From: Halomonas sp.
Lineage (GTDB): Bacteria; Pseudomonadota; Gammaproteobacteria; Pseudomonadales; Halomonadaceae
Assembly (NCBI GenBank): GCA_007129225.1
Contig: SKVX01000223.1
Coordinates: 1-7,910 of the forward strand
DNA length: 7,910 bases
Direction of reading: 5' to 3'
In this document: positions 1 to 6,299 of the stretch, one piece after another
Position numbering within the stretch: the first letter of the stretch is position 1
Layout of the letters: each line of letters begins with the position of its first letter
Translations under genes and position numbers: made by a program
Notes under the pieces: model-generated
The model's database searches: none
Seen by the model: the letters and a program-made list of their open reading frames with translations, nothing else
Told to the model about the DNA's origin: nothing

Positions 1-716
1 GTGGCGGTTCCGGTAGCAGCGGTGGCGATGCCCTGGCCGCGAGTGTCGGCCTTGGCGTCGGCGGCGGCGGCGGGAATGGCACCGGCGGTGACGCTGGCCA
101 CTCCCAGGCATATGGCGGAGACGGTGACGATGGCGGTGATGGCACCGGTCTCGGCCTGGGCCTTGGCATGGGAGCCGGTGAGGGTGGTGATGCCAATGGC
201 AGCAATGGCAGCGGTGGCGCCGGCAGCAATGCCTACGGCGGCATGGCCGGTAACTTCGCCGGAGACGACATCGACGATAACAACGGTGTTTCGGCCGACG
301 CAGGTGGCAGCAGCAGCGGGAATGCGCACGCCTCGCCCAGTGTGGCCGGTGGTACTGGCGGCAACGGCAGCGGCAGCGGCAGCGGCACCGGCAGTGGCAC
401 CGGCGTTGGCGGTGACGGAGGAGCGGGTGGCGATGCCATGGCAGGTAATGGCGGCAACTCCACCGGCAACGGCGGAGGCGGCGGTGGCGGTACCGCTGCC
501 AGCGGTAATGCCTATGCCTACGCTGGCGCCGGCGGTAACGGCGGCAACGGCGGCAATGGCGGCAACGCCTCGCTCGTCACCGGCAGTGCCTCCATGGCGG
601 CGGGCGCCGGGACATTCGGCGGTATCGCCAACATGAACCTCTCAACCGGCATCTACAACTCGCAGCTGGCGGGTACCAACGTGGCAGCGCATAGCAACGT
701 CAGTATCGGTAACTGA
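1..716 (+). CDS. Glycine-rich secreted-type structural protein, 3' end only
   Basis: Open from the left edge (first full codon at 3) to TGA at 714-716, so 237 C-terminal residues are visible and the true start lies outside. Internal ATGs such as 168 have no convincing ribosome site and are not taken as the start, because the same glycine-rich composition continues upstream of them. The protein is low complexity: Gly with Asn, Ser, Ala, Asp and Thr, including GSGSGSGTGSGTG and four GGN triplets in a row. The last ~45 residues are different: less glycine, more hydrophobic and ending in IGN, with the motif NLSTGIYN, which fits the [NQ]xxxGxxN core seen in three other proteins of this window. Composition suggests an extracellular matrix or fibre protein with a C-terminal module related to the neighbouring subunits. 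No enzyme motif is visible. Glycine-rich cell-surface adhesin is an equally possible label; the function is inferred. Confidence 0.8.
   Translation, partial: GGSGSSGGDALAASVGLGVGGGGGNGTGGDAGHSQAYGGDGDDGGDGTGLGLGLGMGAGEGGDANGSNGSGGAGSNAYGGMAGNFAGDDIDDNNGVSADAGGSSSGNAHASPSVAGGTGGNGSGSGSGTGSGTGVGGDGGAGGDAMAGNGGNSTGNGGGGGGGTAASGNAYAYAGAGGNGGNGGNGGNASLVTGSASMAAGAGTFGGIANMNLSTGIYNSQLAGTNVAAHSNVSIGN
365..404 (+). repeat. GGCAGC/GGCACC hexamer run (Gly-Ser/Gly-Thr)
   Basis: A short in-frame run of six-base units alternating GGCAGC, GGCACC and GGCAGT encodes alternating Gly-Ser and Gly-Thr. It is part of the glycine-rich coding region and is prone to slippage in steps of six, which would keep the frame. 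Confidence 0.75.
531..566 (+). repeat. Four tandem 9-bp units encoding Gly-Gly-Asn
   Basis: Four consecutive 9-bp units (GGCGGTAAC, GGCGGCAAC, GGCGGCAAT, GGCGGCAAC) encode GGN four times. The units differ only at synonymous third positions, so the protein repeat looks maintained rather than freshly duplicated. Confidence 0.8.
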
Positions 717-732
717 TAGCTCCCACGAGTCG

Positions 733-760
733 AGGGCCGGTGGTATTTGCCACCGGCCCT
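733..760 (+). terminator. Strong hairpin after the glycine-rich gene; possible leaky terminator
   Basis: An 11-bp perfect stem (733-743 with 750-760, arms AGGGCCGGTGG and CCACCGGCCCT) with a 6-base loop lies 16 bases after the stop codon. Only a short, mixed CTTGG follows, not a T-run, so termination may be partial. Alternatively it protects the 3' end of the upstream message, which would raise the structural protein above the downstream genes. The same arm core recurs in the hairpin at 2575-2599. Confidence 0.6.
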
Positions 761-793
761 CTTGGATAGGTAGCCGAAAGAGGAAGCAGTGCC

Positions 794-1159
794 ATGAAAC
801 GAATCGGGCAGGGAATCTGTGCCGCAGTGGTGGTTGGTCTGGGAAGCATCTCTTCCCTGGCAATGGCGGAGGTGCCGACGACGGGCTTCGATGCGCTACA
901 TCACATGGATGCCAGCGAGCTGGAGACGATCTCCGGCAGGGAAGGATTCAGGGATCTGGTCAACGTCCAGAGCATTCAGAACATGAACGCCGTGGCAAAG
1001 GGGGCATCTTTCACCGCCGATAGCATTGTCTCGGGCAATATCAGCATCGAGGCCAATGCGATGGACAGGGTTTCCGGAATCATGCTGATGAACCTCATGA
1101 CAGGGCATGCCAATGCCGTCTCGACGGGTGTCAGTATCAGTATCTATGCACCGCAGTAG
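794..1159 (+). CDS. Small Sec-exported protein with leader-like motif and curlin-like repeat
   Basis: 121 aa, ATG at 794 preceded by AGAGGA (779-784). Residues 1-25 form a signal peptide (basic MKR, hydrophobic core, likely cut after AMA, before EVP). Residues 38-49, MDASELETISGR, resemble a double-glycine leader (LSxxELxxIxGG) with Arg in place of the second Gly. The C-terminal half is Asn/Ser/Ala/Ile-rich with no Cys. Residues 84-107 run SIEANAM, four residues, SG, then NLMTGHAN; this aligns with a unit of the 241-aa protein at 6830 (SIRENAL...TG...NQAAGSQN). The gene sits 77 bases after the glycine-rich gene and 52 bases before the C39 peptidase, so an operon with them is likely. I do not recognise a named family. 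The best inference is a minor fibre subunit or nucleator processed by the neighbouring peptidase. Confidence 0.8.
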   Translation: MKRIGQGICAAVVVGLGSISSLAMAEVPTTGFDALHHMDASELETISGREGFRDLVNVQSIQNMNAVAKGASFTADSIVSGNISIEANAMDRVSGIMLMNLMTGHANAVSTGVSISIYAPQ

Positions 1160-1211
1160 GCTTGAGCGACGGGTTGGTGCCGGGAAAGGTCGGGAAAGAG
1201 AGGGGTGGAGA

Positions 1212-1922
1212 ATGACCAGAACCATGCGTTGGGTCGGCGTCCTGTCGTTCTGCCTTGTCATGAGCCTACAGGCGATGCCACTTCAGGCGGGTGTGGCGAT
1301 AACCCTCAATGGCGGGTTCGGTTCCGTGACGGTACCGGCCAGGAGCCATCAGGAAATGCGATGGGATGGCGTGATCCCCCAGCAGTACGACTACAGCTGT
1401 GGCGCGGCGGCGGTTGCAACACTGCTCAGCTATCACTACGGCAGGCCGACCACGGAGGCGGAAGTCTTCGAGTCGATGATCCATGCCGGTGAAGTGGAGC
1501 ATATCAAGGAACACGGCTTCTCCATGCTCGATATGAAACGCTACCTGGACGCCCAGGGGATGCAATCGGATGGTTTCAGGGTTGAGCTCGATGATCTCGC
1601 ACGAATCGGAGTCCCCGCCATCACTTTGATCAATACCGGCGGCTATCGCCATTTCGTCGTCATCAAGGGCATGGATCGCGGCAACGTGCTGGTGGGCGAT
1701 CCGGCAGTGGGTACCGTGGCTGTGCCCAAGGCACATTTCGAATCGATCTGGAGCGGCACGGTGCTGGGCGCGCGGGCTTATACCGACGTAGCCAAGGCCA
1801 ATTTCAACCATGAGCGCGACTGGCAGATTCGGCCAGCGGCTCCCGTTGGCAATGGCGTCGATCGAAGCGACGTGGCCTCGATGCTGCTGCAGTTGCCGGC
1901 GATCAATGAACTGGGACGATGA
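1212..1922 (+). CDS. Periplasmic C39-family cysteine peptidase (FapD-like)
   Basis: 236 aa. The ATG at 1212 is chosen over the upstream in-frame ATG at 1107 because it gives a signal peptide (residues 1-26, ending LQA before GVA) and follows GAGAGG at about 8 bases; 1107 lies deep inside the previous gene. The C39 core is clear: QQYDYSCGAAAVATLL holds the oxyanion Gln (57 or 58) and nucleophile Cys63, YRHFVVIKG supplies His147, and VGDPAVG supplies Asp163. Unlike bacteriocin exporters there is no ABC transmembrane or ATPase part, so this is a stand-alone, Sec-exported peptidase. FapD of the Pseudomonas Fap amyloid system has this architecture and similar length. Flanking genes encode exported proteins with double-glycine-like motifs, which are the obvious candidate substrates. 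Residues after about 205 look like a non-catalytic tail. Peptidase assignment is firm; the FapD relationship and substrates are inferred. Confidence 0.92.
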   Translation: MTRTMRWVGVLSFCLVMSLQAMPLQAGVAITLNGGFGSVTVPARSHQEMRWDGVIPQQYDYSCGAAAVATLLSYHYGRPTTEAEVFESMIHAGEVEHIKEHGFSMLDMKRYLDAQGMQSDGFRVELDDLARIGVPAITLINTGGYRHFVVIKGMDRGNVLVGDPAVGTVAVPKAHFESIWSGTVLGARAYTDVAKANFNHERDWQIRPAAPVGNGVDRSDVASMLLQLPAINELGR

Positions 1923-1926
1923 AGCC

Positions 1927-2550
1927 ATGAAAGCAAGCCGATCTCAACACCTAGCGAATGCATGCTGTCAGTTACATGCTGTCAGGTCTCGCGTCCTCGG
2001 TGGTTTGTGCCTCTCACTGTTGTGGATGGCAAGTGCCACCCTTCAGGCGTCCGACTTCGCTCACCTCAAGCCGCTAGAGGTAGCGGAGATGGAGGAGTTG
2101 AGAGGGGGCTTCCAGATCGCCGGGCTCGACATGAGTTTCGGGGCGACCCTGCAGACCCTGGTGGACAACGTGCGAATGAATACCGTATTCGTCATCAATG
2201 GGGCAGGGACCGAGGTTGTGTCACACACGATCAGCCAGAATGATTTTTTCGATGGCCAAGTTGTCAGCCAGGTAGGGAAGGGTAGTGGCAACACCATCAT
2301 GGAGCTGACGCCGAACGGCATCAATCTGGTCGGTATGAAGGGTGTCTCCGGGGTGGTGGTGAACGACAGCAAGGGCTTCACCTCGGTATTCCACACGGCG
2401 ACCAAGAACGCCATCCTCGGTAGCGTGGTCAGCAATGCCTCGGAGCGGGACATCCAGCAACGACTCGATATCGGCGTTCAGATCAACAACATGCCGGCCC
2501 TGCGGGCCGCCCAGCAGCGCCATGCCATTACGGAATCCCTGGCGCGTTAG
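1927..2550 (+). CDS. Exported protein with a true double-glycine-type motif
   Basis: 207 aa from ATG 1927, four bases after the peptidase stop, so probably translationally coupled. In-frame ATGs further upstream (1810, 1906) lie inside the peptidase gene. The signal peptide has an unusually long N-region (about 22 residues) before the core VLGGLCLSLLWMASATLQA. After the likely cut, residues 50-61 read LEVAEMEELRGG, close to the double-glycine leader consensus. Residues 111-122 contain QVGKGSGN, a [NQ]xxxGxxN match. The middle is rich in Val, Asn, Thr and Gly, and the end is charged and possibly helical (QQRLDIGVQINNMPALRAAQ). Position next to the FapD-like gene parallels fapE, but I cannot show sequence homology to FapE. 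A role as exported accessory or fibre component, and as substrate of the C39 peptidase, is inference. A 14-bp duplication near the start complicates the N-terminus. Confidence 0.75.
   Translation: MKASRSQHLANACCQLHAVRSRVLGGLCLSLLWMASATLQASDFAHLKPLEVAEMEELRGGFQIAGLDMSFGATLQTLVDNVRMNTVFVINGAGTEVVSHTISQNDFFDGQVVSQVGKGSGNTIMELTPNGINLVGMKGVSGVVVNDSKGFTSVFHTATKNAILGSVVSNASERDIQQRLDIGVQINNMPALRAAQQRHAITESLAR
1961..1985 (+). repeat. 14-bp tandem duplication in signal-peptide coding region
   Basis: CATGCTGTCAG occurs at 1961-1971 and again at 1975-1985, separated by TTA, giving a 14-bp period. Because 14 is not a multiple of three, gain or loss of a copy shifts the reading frame between the start codon and the signal-peptide core. 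Confidence 0.8.
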
Positions 2551-2574
2551 GCTTCTGTCTGCTTTTCGTCATGC

Positions 2575-2599
2575 AGGGCCGGTGCCAGGCACCGGCCCT
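2575..2599. terminator. Bidirectional hairpin between convergent genes
   Basis: Arms AGGGCCGGTG (2575-2584) and CACCGGCCCT (2590-2599) enclose CCAGG and can pair further through it. It lies between the stop of the + strand gene (2550) and the stop of the - strand gene (2609), where a shared terminator is expected. T-runs are short on both sides. Confidence 0.65.
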
Positions 2600-2608
2600 T
2601 GCGCTTGC

Positions 2609-3694
2609 TCAGAAGACACCGGTACCGAAGGGCACCCGAAGCGTCAGCACGGTATTGGGTGCGTCGTCGGTAACGCCCAGCTCCAGGCCGAGGTTGACCG
2701 AGACATCCTGATTGAGCTGGTAGGACCAGCCCAGCAGCAGCGAGCCCACATTGAGCGTGCGTGAGCTTTGGGTTGTGGTTCGATCATCTTCGAAATAGGT
2801 GGTTCGGGTCTTGTCGATGAAATCGTTCTTGAAGCCCAGGGTGAAGGAGGAGCGCGGGTTGATGGCGTAGGCCATGCCGAAGCTCAGCCGCACCGCATCG
2901 CCGGGATCGACTTTGCCGATACGTATCTCGTCGGTGATCTGGGTATTGACGTTATCGCTCATGTTGTAGAGGTAGCCGATATTGGCGAAGAACACCGCAG
3001 GGTCGGAGGGGAGAAGCGCGGTAATGCTCGGCTCGATGGCGTGGAAACCGGAACCCGTGGCCAGTTCCCGTTCGATGCCGTCGGAATCCCGGGCAATATC
3101 GAAGGGTCCGTCACCGGTGACGCTCTTGTAGCGCAGGTTGCCGACGAAGAAGGGCCAGCCGTTCTGGCCGCGGTTAAGCTGATAGCGTGCGGTGACCTCG
3201 ATATCCCCAAGGCCATTGCCCGACAGGTCGCGATCAATGTCAAAGCTGTCATCACCCACTGTGGGCACGGTGGCTCTCAAAGTATCATCGCGATAGACAT
3301 AGGGCACCTTGAGCTCCATCTCCAGCCGGTCGGTGACCCCCAGGCGCCCCGTCAGTGACGCCGTCCAGATATCCCGCTCGGCTTCCTCCGCGCTGAATAC
3401 CCCGATCAGCAGGGTGCTGAGAATCTCGATGCCGCGGAAGGTCAAGCGATTGACCCCAGAATGGGAGTACTGCAGGGAGGGTTCGATCACCAGGCGTCCG
3501 CGTGGCGTCAGCACGCCACCAATGTCGGCGATGGCCTGGACTTCGGGCTGCTGTGGCTCGGTCGCTGCCGGTGCCTGACCCACAGGCGATGTCACGCCGG
3601 CGGGAGGCGTTGCATCCTGGGCATGGGTGGCCTGGGATATGGCCAGAGCCAGTATGGCGGGTAGTATCAATGTGACGAGCGGTTGTTTTTTCAT
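2609..3694 (-). CDS. Outer-membrane beta-barrel protein, FapF-like
   Basis: 361 aa. The signal peptide is residues 1-25 (MKKQ, hydrophobic core, THA before QDA). A Pro/Ala/Gln-rich linker (27-52) follows, then a conserved-looking stretch EVQAIADIGGVLTPRGRLVI (51-70) and EPSLQY. From there to the end, alternating polar/hydrophobic segments with aromatic girdle residues (VPYVYRDD, FFVGNLRYKS, FFANIGYLYN, GWSYQL) suggest about a dozen strands, and the chain ends in Phe, the usual outer-membrane protein signature. Length and layout match FapF, the Fap secretion pore, and the broader transporter family often labelled phenol-degradation MetA-pathway. The FapD-like gene nearby supports the first reading. 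It is the third gene of a leftward run, 89 bases after the activator, with GAGG 5' of the ATG. No strong separate promoter is visible in that gap. Barrel assignment is firm; export of the fibre proteins through it is inferred. Confidence 0.85.
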   Translation of the reverse strand: MKKQPLVTLILPAILALAISQATHAQDATPPAGVTSPVGQAPAATEPQQPEVQAIADIGGVLTPRGRLVIEPSLQYSHSGVNRLTFRGIEILSTLLIGVFSAEEAERDIWTASLTGRLGVTDRLEMELKVPYVYRDDTLRATVPTVGDDSFDIDRDLSGNGLGDIEVTARYQLNRGQNGWPFFVGNLRYKSVTGDGPFDIARDSDGIERELATGSGFHAIEPSITALLPSDPAVFFANIGYLYNMSDNVNTQITDEIRIGKVDPGDAVRLSFGMAYAINPRSSFTLGFKNDFIDKTRTTYFEDDRTTTQSSRTLNVGSLLLGWSYQLNQDVSVNLGLELGVTDDAPNTVLTLRVPFGTGVF

Positions 3695-3783
3695 GGCCTC
3701 GGTATCCCTTCATTGGCGTTGGTCAACTGGTGTGAAATCGTTGCAATTCACTGGTTATGGTTGATTGTGTGAGATGCTCGAAA

Positions 3784-5151
3784 TCAGGCATCATTTGTTG
3801 GTCGCTCATTAACTCGGACGATCTGATACTTATCCATCAATCGATAGAAGGTCACACGGGAGACACCTGTTTCACGTGCAGCGCGTGCGACATTATGATG
3901 ATTCCGCTTCAAGGCGCTGATGACAGTGTTCCGCTCAGCTGCGTCGCGTATCGCTTCCAGGGTAAGGGTTTTTCCGCTCGCCTTTTGGCTACCCAGGCGC
4001 AGGTCTGATCTTTCGATATATTTTTTTCTAGACATCAGCATTGAGCGACATACGGTATTCATCAGCTCTCTGATATTGCCCGGCCAATCGTATTCCATCA
4101 TGAATGACAAGGCATCCTGGCTGAATCCTGAAAGCTTACCATTCTTATAGTGAAGAAATTGCTCGAAGAAAAGCTGTGTCAGAAGCTCGATATCTTCCTT
4201 TCTTTCTCGCAAGGGAGGTAAGTGTAACGCCAGAACATTGAGCCTGAAGAAGAGATCTTGACGGAACTCTCCACGGGACAGTCGCTCTTCCATGCAGGCA
4301 TTCGATGCCGAAATGATTCTCACATCGGCTGTCGTTTCCATGTGACTGCCAAGACGACTTATCTTTTTGATCTCAATGAAGCGTAGGAAATTGGCTTGCA
4401 ACGGATAAGGTAGGTCACTGACTTCATCAAGGAAAAGCGTTCCCCCTGAGGCAGCCTCGATTTTCCCGATGCGTCGTTGATTGGCATCGGTAAAGGCGCC
4501 TTTTTCATGACCGAAAAGTTCGGATTGAATCAGGCCGGCAGGAATGGCACCACAGTTCACGGTGATGAAGGGGCCTTGGGAGCGAGAGGAATATTCATGA
4601 ATCGCCCTGGCGGCGAGTTCCTTGCCGGTACCGGACTCTCCGGTAATGAATACCGGTGCATCGACAGACGCCAGCGTCCTGATCTGCCTTATGATTTTTC
4701 TCATTGCGGAATTATTGCTGACAATTTGCCTGTCACCGATCTGCAATGTGGCAGCTTGCTTTGCCTTCAAACTGACCGTGTGCATTTGAACAAGGTGTGC
4801 CAGGAGGCAGTCAAGGGATTGCCTGTCGGCGTCGAGAGTATGAATGCTGTGAAAAAGCCGACTGACGGTTTGCCGAAGGGCAGGGCTGAAGACGCAGCAC
4901 GGGTCTGCCAGTGCAATCCATTCGAATTCACTGGAAAGTATCAGTTTTTCGATATCCAGAAGAGAGGCATCTGTCTCGTCTTGCACTTGGACCAGACCAG
5001 CGGAGAAGGCGTTCCTGGCCAGCTCTCTTCTTGCTTCAGTGTAGCCAGAAAAAAGAGAGATATTCCAACCATGATACGACAGGTAATCTGTCAACGCGTC
5101 GCTTCGACCTGGCGTACGGTCCACCATAATTAACGCATAGGGCTTAGCCAT
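3784..5151 (-). CDS. Sigma-54-type AAA+ transcriptional activator with degenerate receiver (VpsR/NtrC type)
   Basis: 455 aa. Residues 1-125 form a receiver-like domain in which the acidic pocket and phospho-acceptor cannot be placed with confidence (single D11; VQVQDE near 54-59). The AAA+ domain spans about 140-385: Walker A GESGTGKE (171-178), the sigma-54 contact loop as GAFTDA (218-223; consensus GAFTGA), Walker B GGTLFLDE (236-243), arginine finger region FRQDLFFR (296-303) and sensor II WPGNIRE (356-362). A Fis-type helix-turn-helix closes the protein (about 407-441, NVARAARETGVSRVTFYRLM). It probably activates the -24/-12 promoter at 6362-6377 by binding upstream. It lies 66 bases after the CsgD/VpsT-like gene on the same strand. 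In Vibrio cholerae the biofilm regulators VpsR and VpsT form a functionally similar pair. No clear ribosome site precedes the ATG. Signal input is unknown; c-di-GMP is possible. Confidence 0.93.
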   Translation of the reverse strand: MAKPYALIMVDRTPGRSDALTDYLSYHGWNISLFSGYTEARRELARNAFSAGLVQVQDETDASLLDIEKLILSSEFEWIALADPCCVFSPALRQTVSRLFHSIHTLDADRQSLDCLLAHLVQMHTVSLKAKQAATLQIGDRQIVSNNSAMRKIIRQIRTLASVDAPVFITGESGTGKELAARAIHEYSSRSQGPFITVNCGAIPAGLIQSELFGHEKGAFTDANQRRIGKIEAASGGTLFLDEVSDLPYPLQANFLRFIEIKKISRLGSHMETTADVRIISASNACMEERLSRGEFRQDLFFRLNVLALHLPPLRERKEDIELLTQLFFEQFLHYKNGKLSGFSQDALSFMMEYDWPGNIRELMNTVCRSMLMSRKKYIERSDLRLGSQKASGKTLTLEAIRDAAERNTVISALKRNHHNVARAARETGVSRVTFYRLMDKYQIVRVNERPTNDA

Positions 5152-5217
5152 GATGGATGCTCTAGGTAATCATTACACCACTTCGTATCAATTCGTGCCG
5201 GTCAGTTTAAAGTAGGG

Positions 5218-5889
5218 TCAATGCTTCACTTCCCTGCGAAAACTTGGCGGTACGCTAAAAAGGTTTCTCCTCGCCCAGTTCATGGCCTGCAACCTGTTGT
5301 GCACCTTGATCTTCCTGAAAATATTGTAGAGATGGGACTTGACGGTGTGTTCGCTGACGAACAGCTTTTCGGCAATTTCCGAATTGGTGGAGCCTGTGCC
5401 AAGAAGCCCGATGATCTCGAGTTCTCGCTGTGTCAGTCCGCAGGCAGGACGATAGGAGTTCATCTGCTGTCGCCGGAGCAACAATATCATTCTTGACATG
5501 AGTGCGCGTGACATCCACAGGCTGCCATCCTGCAGGGCCTGCATGCCCTTGCAGATCAGTTCGATGCTGTCATTGCGGTAGAAAATTCCCTGGAGGTTCA
5601 GTGTCGAGAGCAATTCGACGGCATGATCCTCTCCACGGACATTGAACGCAGCAAGACTGATCGCTTCATTCTCATCGGCGATCTCCTGCCAGCGCTGCAT
5701 GCTGGCTTCGCTGAGGTGATCGAGGTCGAGAATGACCAAAGTTGGCTGTTTTTCATCGACTTGCGGAACTTCGCTGTCGCTGATGGCGACGATATCATGC
5801 TCGAATTTTTGCTGAATATATTCGATAAACAGCTTCGACTGCGGATTGATGTCGGTCACGAGAAGAACGTGACGCTCTATATTGTCCAT
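5218..5889 (-). CDS. LuxR-type regulator of the CsgD/VpsT family with WMSR c-di-GMP motif
   Basis: 223 aa from ATG 5889, chosen because AAGGAA lies about 9 bases upstream; the in-frame ATG at 5916 has its purine run too close. The N-terminal receiver-like domain (HVLLVTDINPQ... VILDLDHL) lacks a standard acidic pocket. The segment LQGIFYRNDSIELICKGMQA (99-118) parallels INGVFYSMEDQERVVNGLQG of CsgD. WMSR (125-128) fits W[FLM][TS]R, by which VpsT binds c-di-GMP; E. coli CsgD has YFTQ there. The C-terminal LuxR helix-turn-helix (about 152-210) contains SEHTVKSHLYNIFRKI and VHNRLQAMNWA, very close to the CsgD end. Expected role: biofilm/fibre master regulator, dimerising on c-di-GMP and acting on promoters here. 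First gene of the leftward run, divergent from the 6410 operon. Family is firm; ligand is inferred from the motif. Confidence 0.93.
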   Translation of the reverse strand: MDNIERHVLLVTDINPQSKLFIEYIQQKFEHDIVAISDSEVPQVDEKQPTLVILDLDHLSEASMQRWQEIADENEAISLAAFNVRGEDHAVELLSTLNLQGIFYRNDSIELICKGMQALQDGSLWMSRALMSRMILLLRRQQMNSYRPACGLTQRELEIIGLLGTGSTNSEIAEKLFVSEHTVKSHLYNIFRKIKVHNRLQAMNWARRNLFSVPPSFRREVKH

Positions 5890-5922
5890 AGCAGTTGTTT
5901 CCTTCAGCTTGAGCATATTCCT

Positions 5923-5934
5923 GACTGTAACAAA
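5923..5934 (+). promoter_or_regulatory. Candidate operator, copy 1 (GACTGTAACAAA)
   Basis: A 12-bp word repeated perfectly in inverted orientation at 6300-6311, near the other end of the divergent region. This copy lies just downstream of the predicted -10 of the CsgD/VpsT-like gene, a position suited to repression or autoregulation. The adjacent TAAC-N5-GTTA (5928-5940) adds local dyad symmetry. The binding protein is unknown. Confidence 0.4.
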
Positions 5935-5936
5935 AC

Positions 5937-5965
5937 GTTAAAGCGCCAATTGTAGTCTCGGTCAA
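5937..5965 (-). promoter_or_regulatory. Candidate sigma-70 promoter for the CsgD/VpsT-like gene
   Basis: On the - strand, TTGACC (5965-5960) and TTTAAC (5942-5937) are separated by 17 bp; they match the consensus hexamers at 5 and 4 of 6 positions. The leader to ATG 5889 would be about 40 nt. Confidence 0.5.
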
Positions 5966-5977
5966 ATATGGCCAGAA

Positions 5978-5988
5978 GGTTAATAACC
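5978..5988. promoter_or_regulatory. Palindrome GGTTAATAACC upstream of the -35
   Basis: A perfect 11-bp palindrome about 13 bp upstream of the candidate -35 of the CsgD/VpsT-like gene. It shares GTTA/TAAC half-sites with 5928-5940. Possible activator or repressor site; no family assignment can be made. Confidence 0.4.
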
Positions 5989-6082
5989 ATTTTTCATTAG
6001 GATAAGTTTTTTCATCACTTTTGGTGCTGTGTCGATACCCCTCTCCGTTTCATTTGTCCTTGATTGATTTCCTAAGTCTGGC

Positions 6083-6119
6083 AGATGGCAATTACCACTC
6101 TGGAGGGTGATTGCCATCT
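6083..6119. promoter_or_regulatory. Long inverted repeat, candidate enhancer site for the activator
   Basis: Arms AGATGGCAAT (6083-6092) and ATTGCCATCT (6110-6119) are perfect, and pairing extends to 14 positions with one T/G mismatch around a 9-base loop. It lies about 270 bp upstream of the -24/-12 promoter, within the usual range for a sigma-54 enhancer site. No T-run follows on either strand and no gene ends here, so a terminator is unlikely. Binding by the activator at 3784-5151 or by the CsgD/VpsT-like protein is inference. Confidence 0.5.
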
Positions 6120-6299
6120 ACTCTTAAGCCAAATTATTAAAGCAAAAACAGTCATTTGCGGCTATTACATGCCTGCTTTCATCAAATGTGTTTCACCAGG
6201 TTTCCACTCGTATGCATTCCTGCGGAGGAGAGCGCCGCTGTGCGCCTGGAGAGAGGTTTCCGATAAGCAATGCGTGTCTTTGTCTTGAAGAGTTTCACA

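Noticed and set aside
233..469. Pro/Leu-rich open frame on the - strand
   Set aside because: Antisense of Gly-Ser codons reads as Pro/Leu/Ala; no ribosome site and no recognisable protein.
1..636. Long + frame-1 open frame rich in Ala, Val and Met
   Set aside because: It is an out-of-frame reading of the glycine-rich gene; GGC/GGT/GCC-type codons leave other frames open. The frame ending at 716 has a coherent composition and a subunit-like end.
1107..1211. Upstream in-frame start for the C39 peptidase
   Set aside because: It lies inside the 121-aa gene, has no ribosome site and would bury the signal peptide that begins at 1212.
1961..1985. Short direct repeat as a CRISPR or attachment-site remnant
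   Set aside because: Only two copies of 11 bp with a 3-bp gap, inside a coding region and with no mobile gene nearby; a local tandem duplication explains it.
2768..3358. 196-aa + strand open frame opposite the barrel gene
   Set aside because: Antisense shadow; the - strand reading has a signal peptide, barrel-like strands and a terminal Phe.
3695..3783. Sigma-54 promoter in front of the barrel gene
   Set aside because: The TTGC on the - strand here has no GG at the required spacing; only weak GTGAA/TTCAC symmetry is present.
4477..5133. 218-aa + strand open frame opposite the activator gene
   Set aside because: Antisense shadow of the activator, whose AAA+ motifs are unmistakable on the - strand.
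5152..5217. Terminator or promoter between the CsgD/VpsT-like gene and the activator gene
   Set aside because: I see no hairpin with a T-run and no convincing -10/-35 or -24/-12 in these 66 bases, so read-through as one transcript is the simplest view.
6085..6288. 67-aa + strand open frame in the divergent region
   Set aside because: Its start lies inside the left arm of the dyad, there is no ribosome site, and the product has no signal or domain features.
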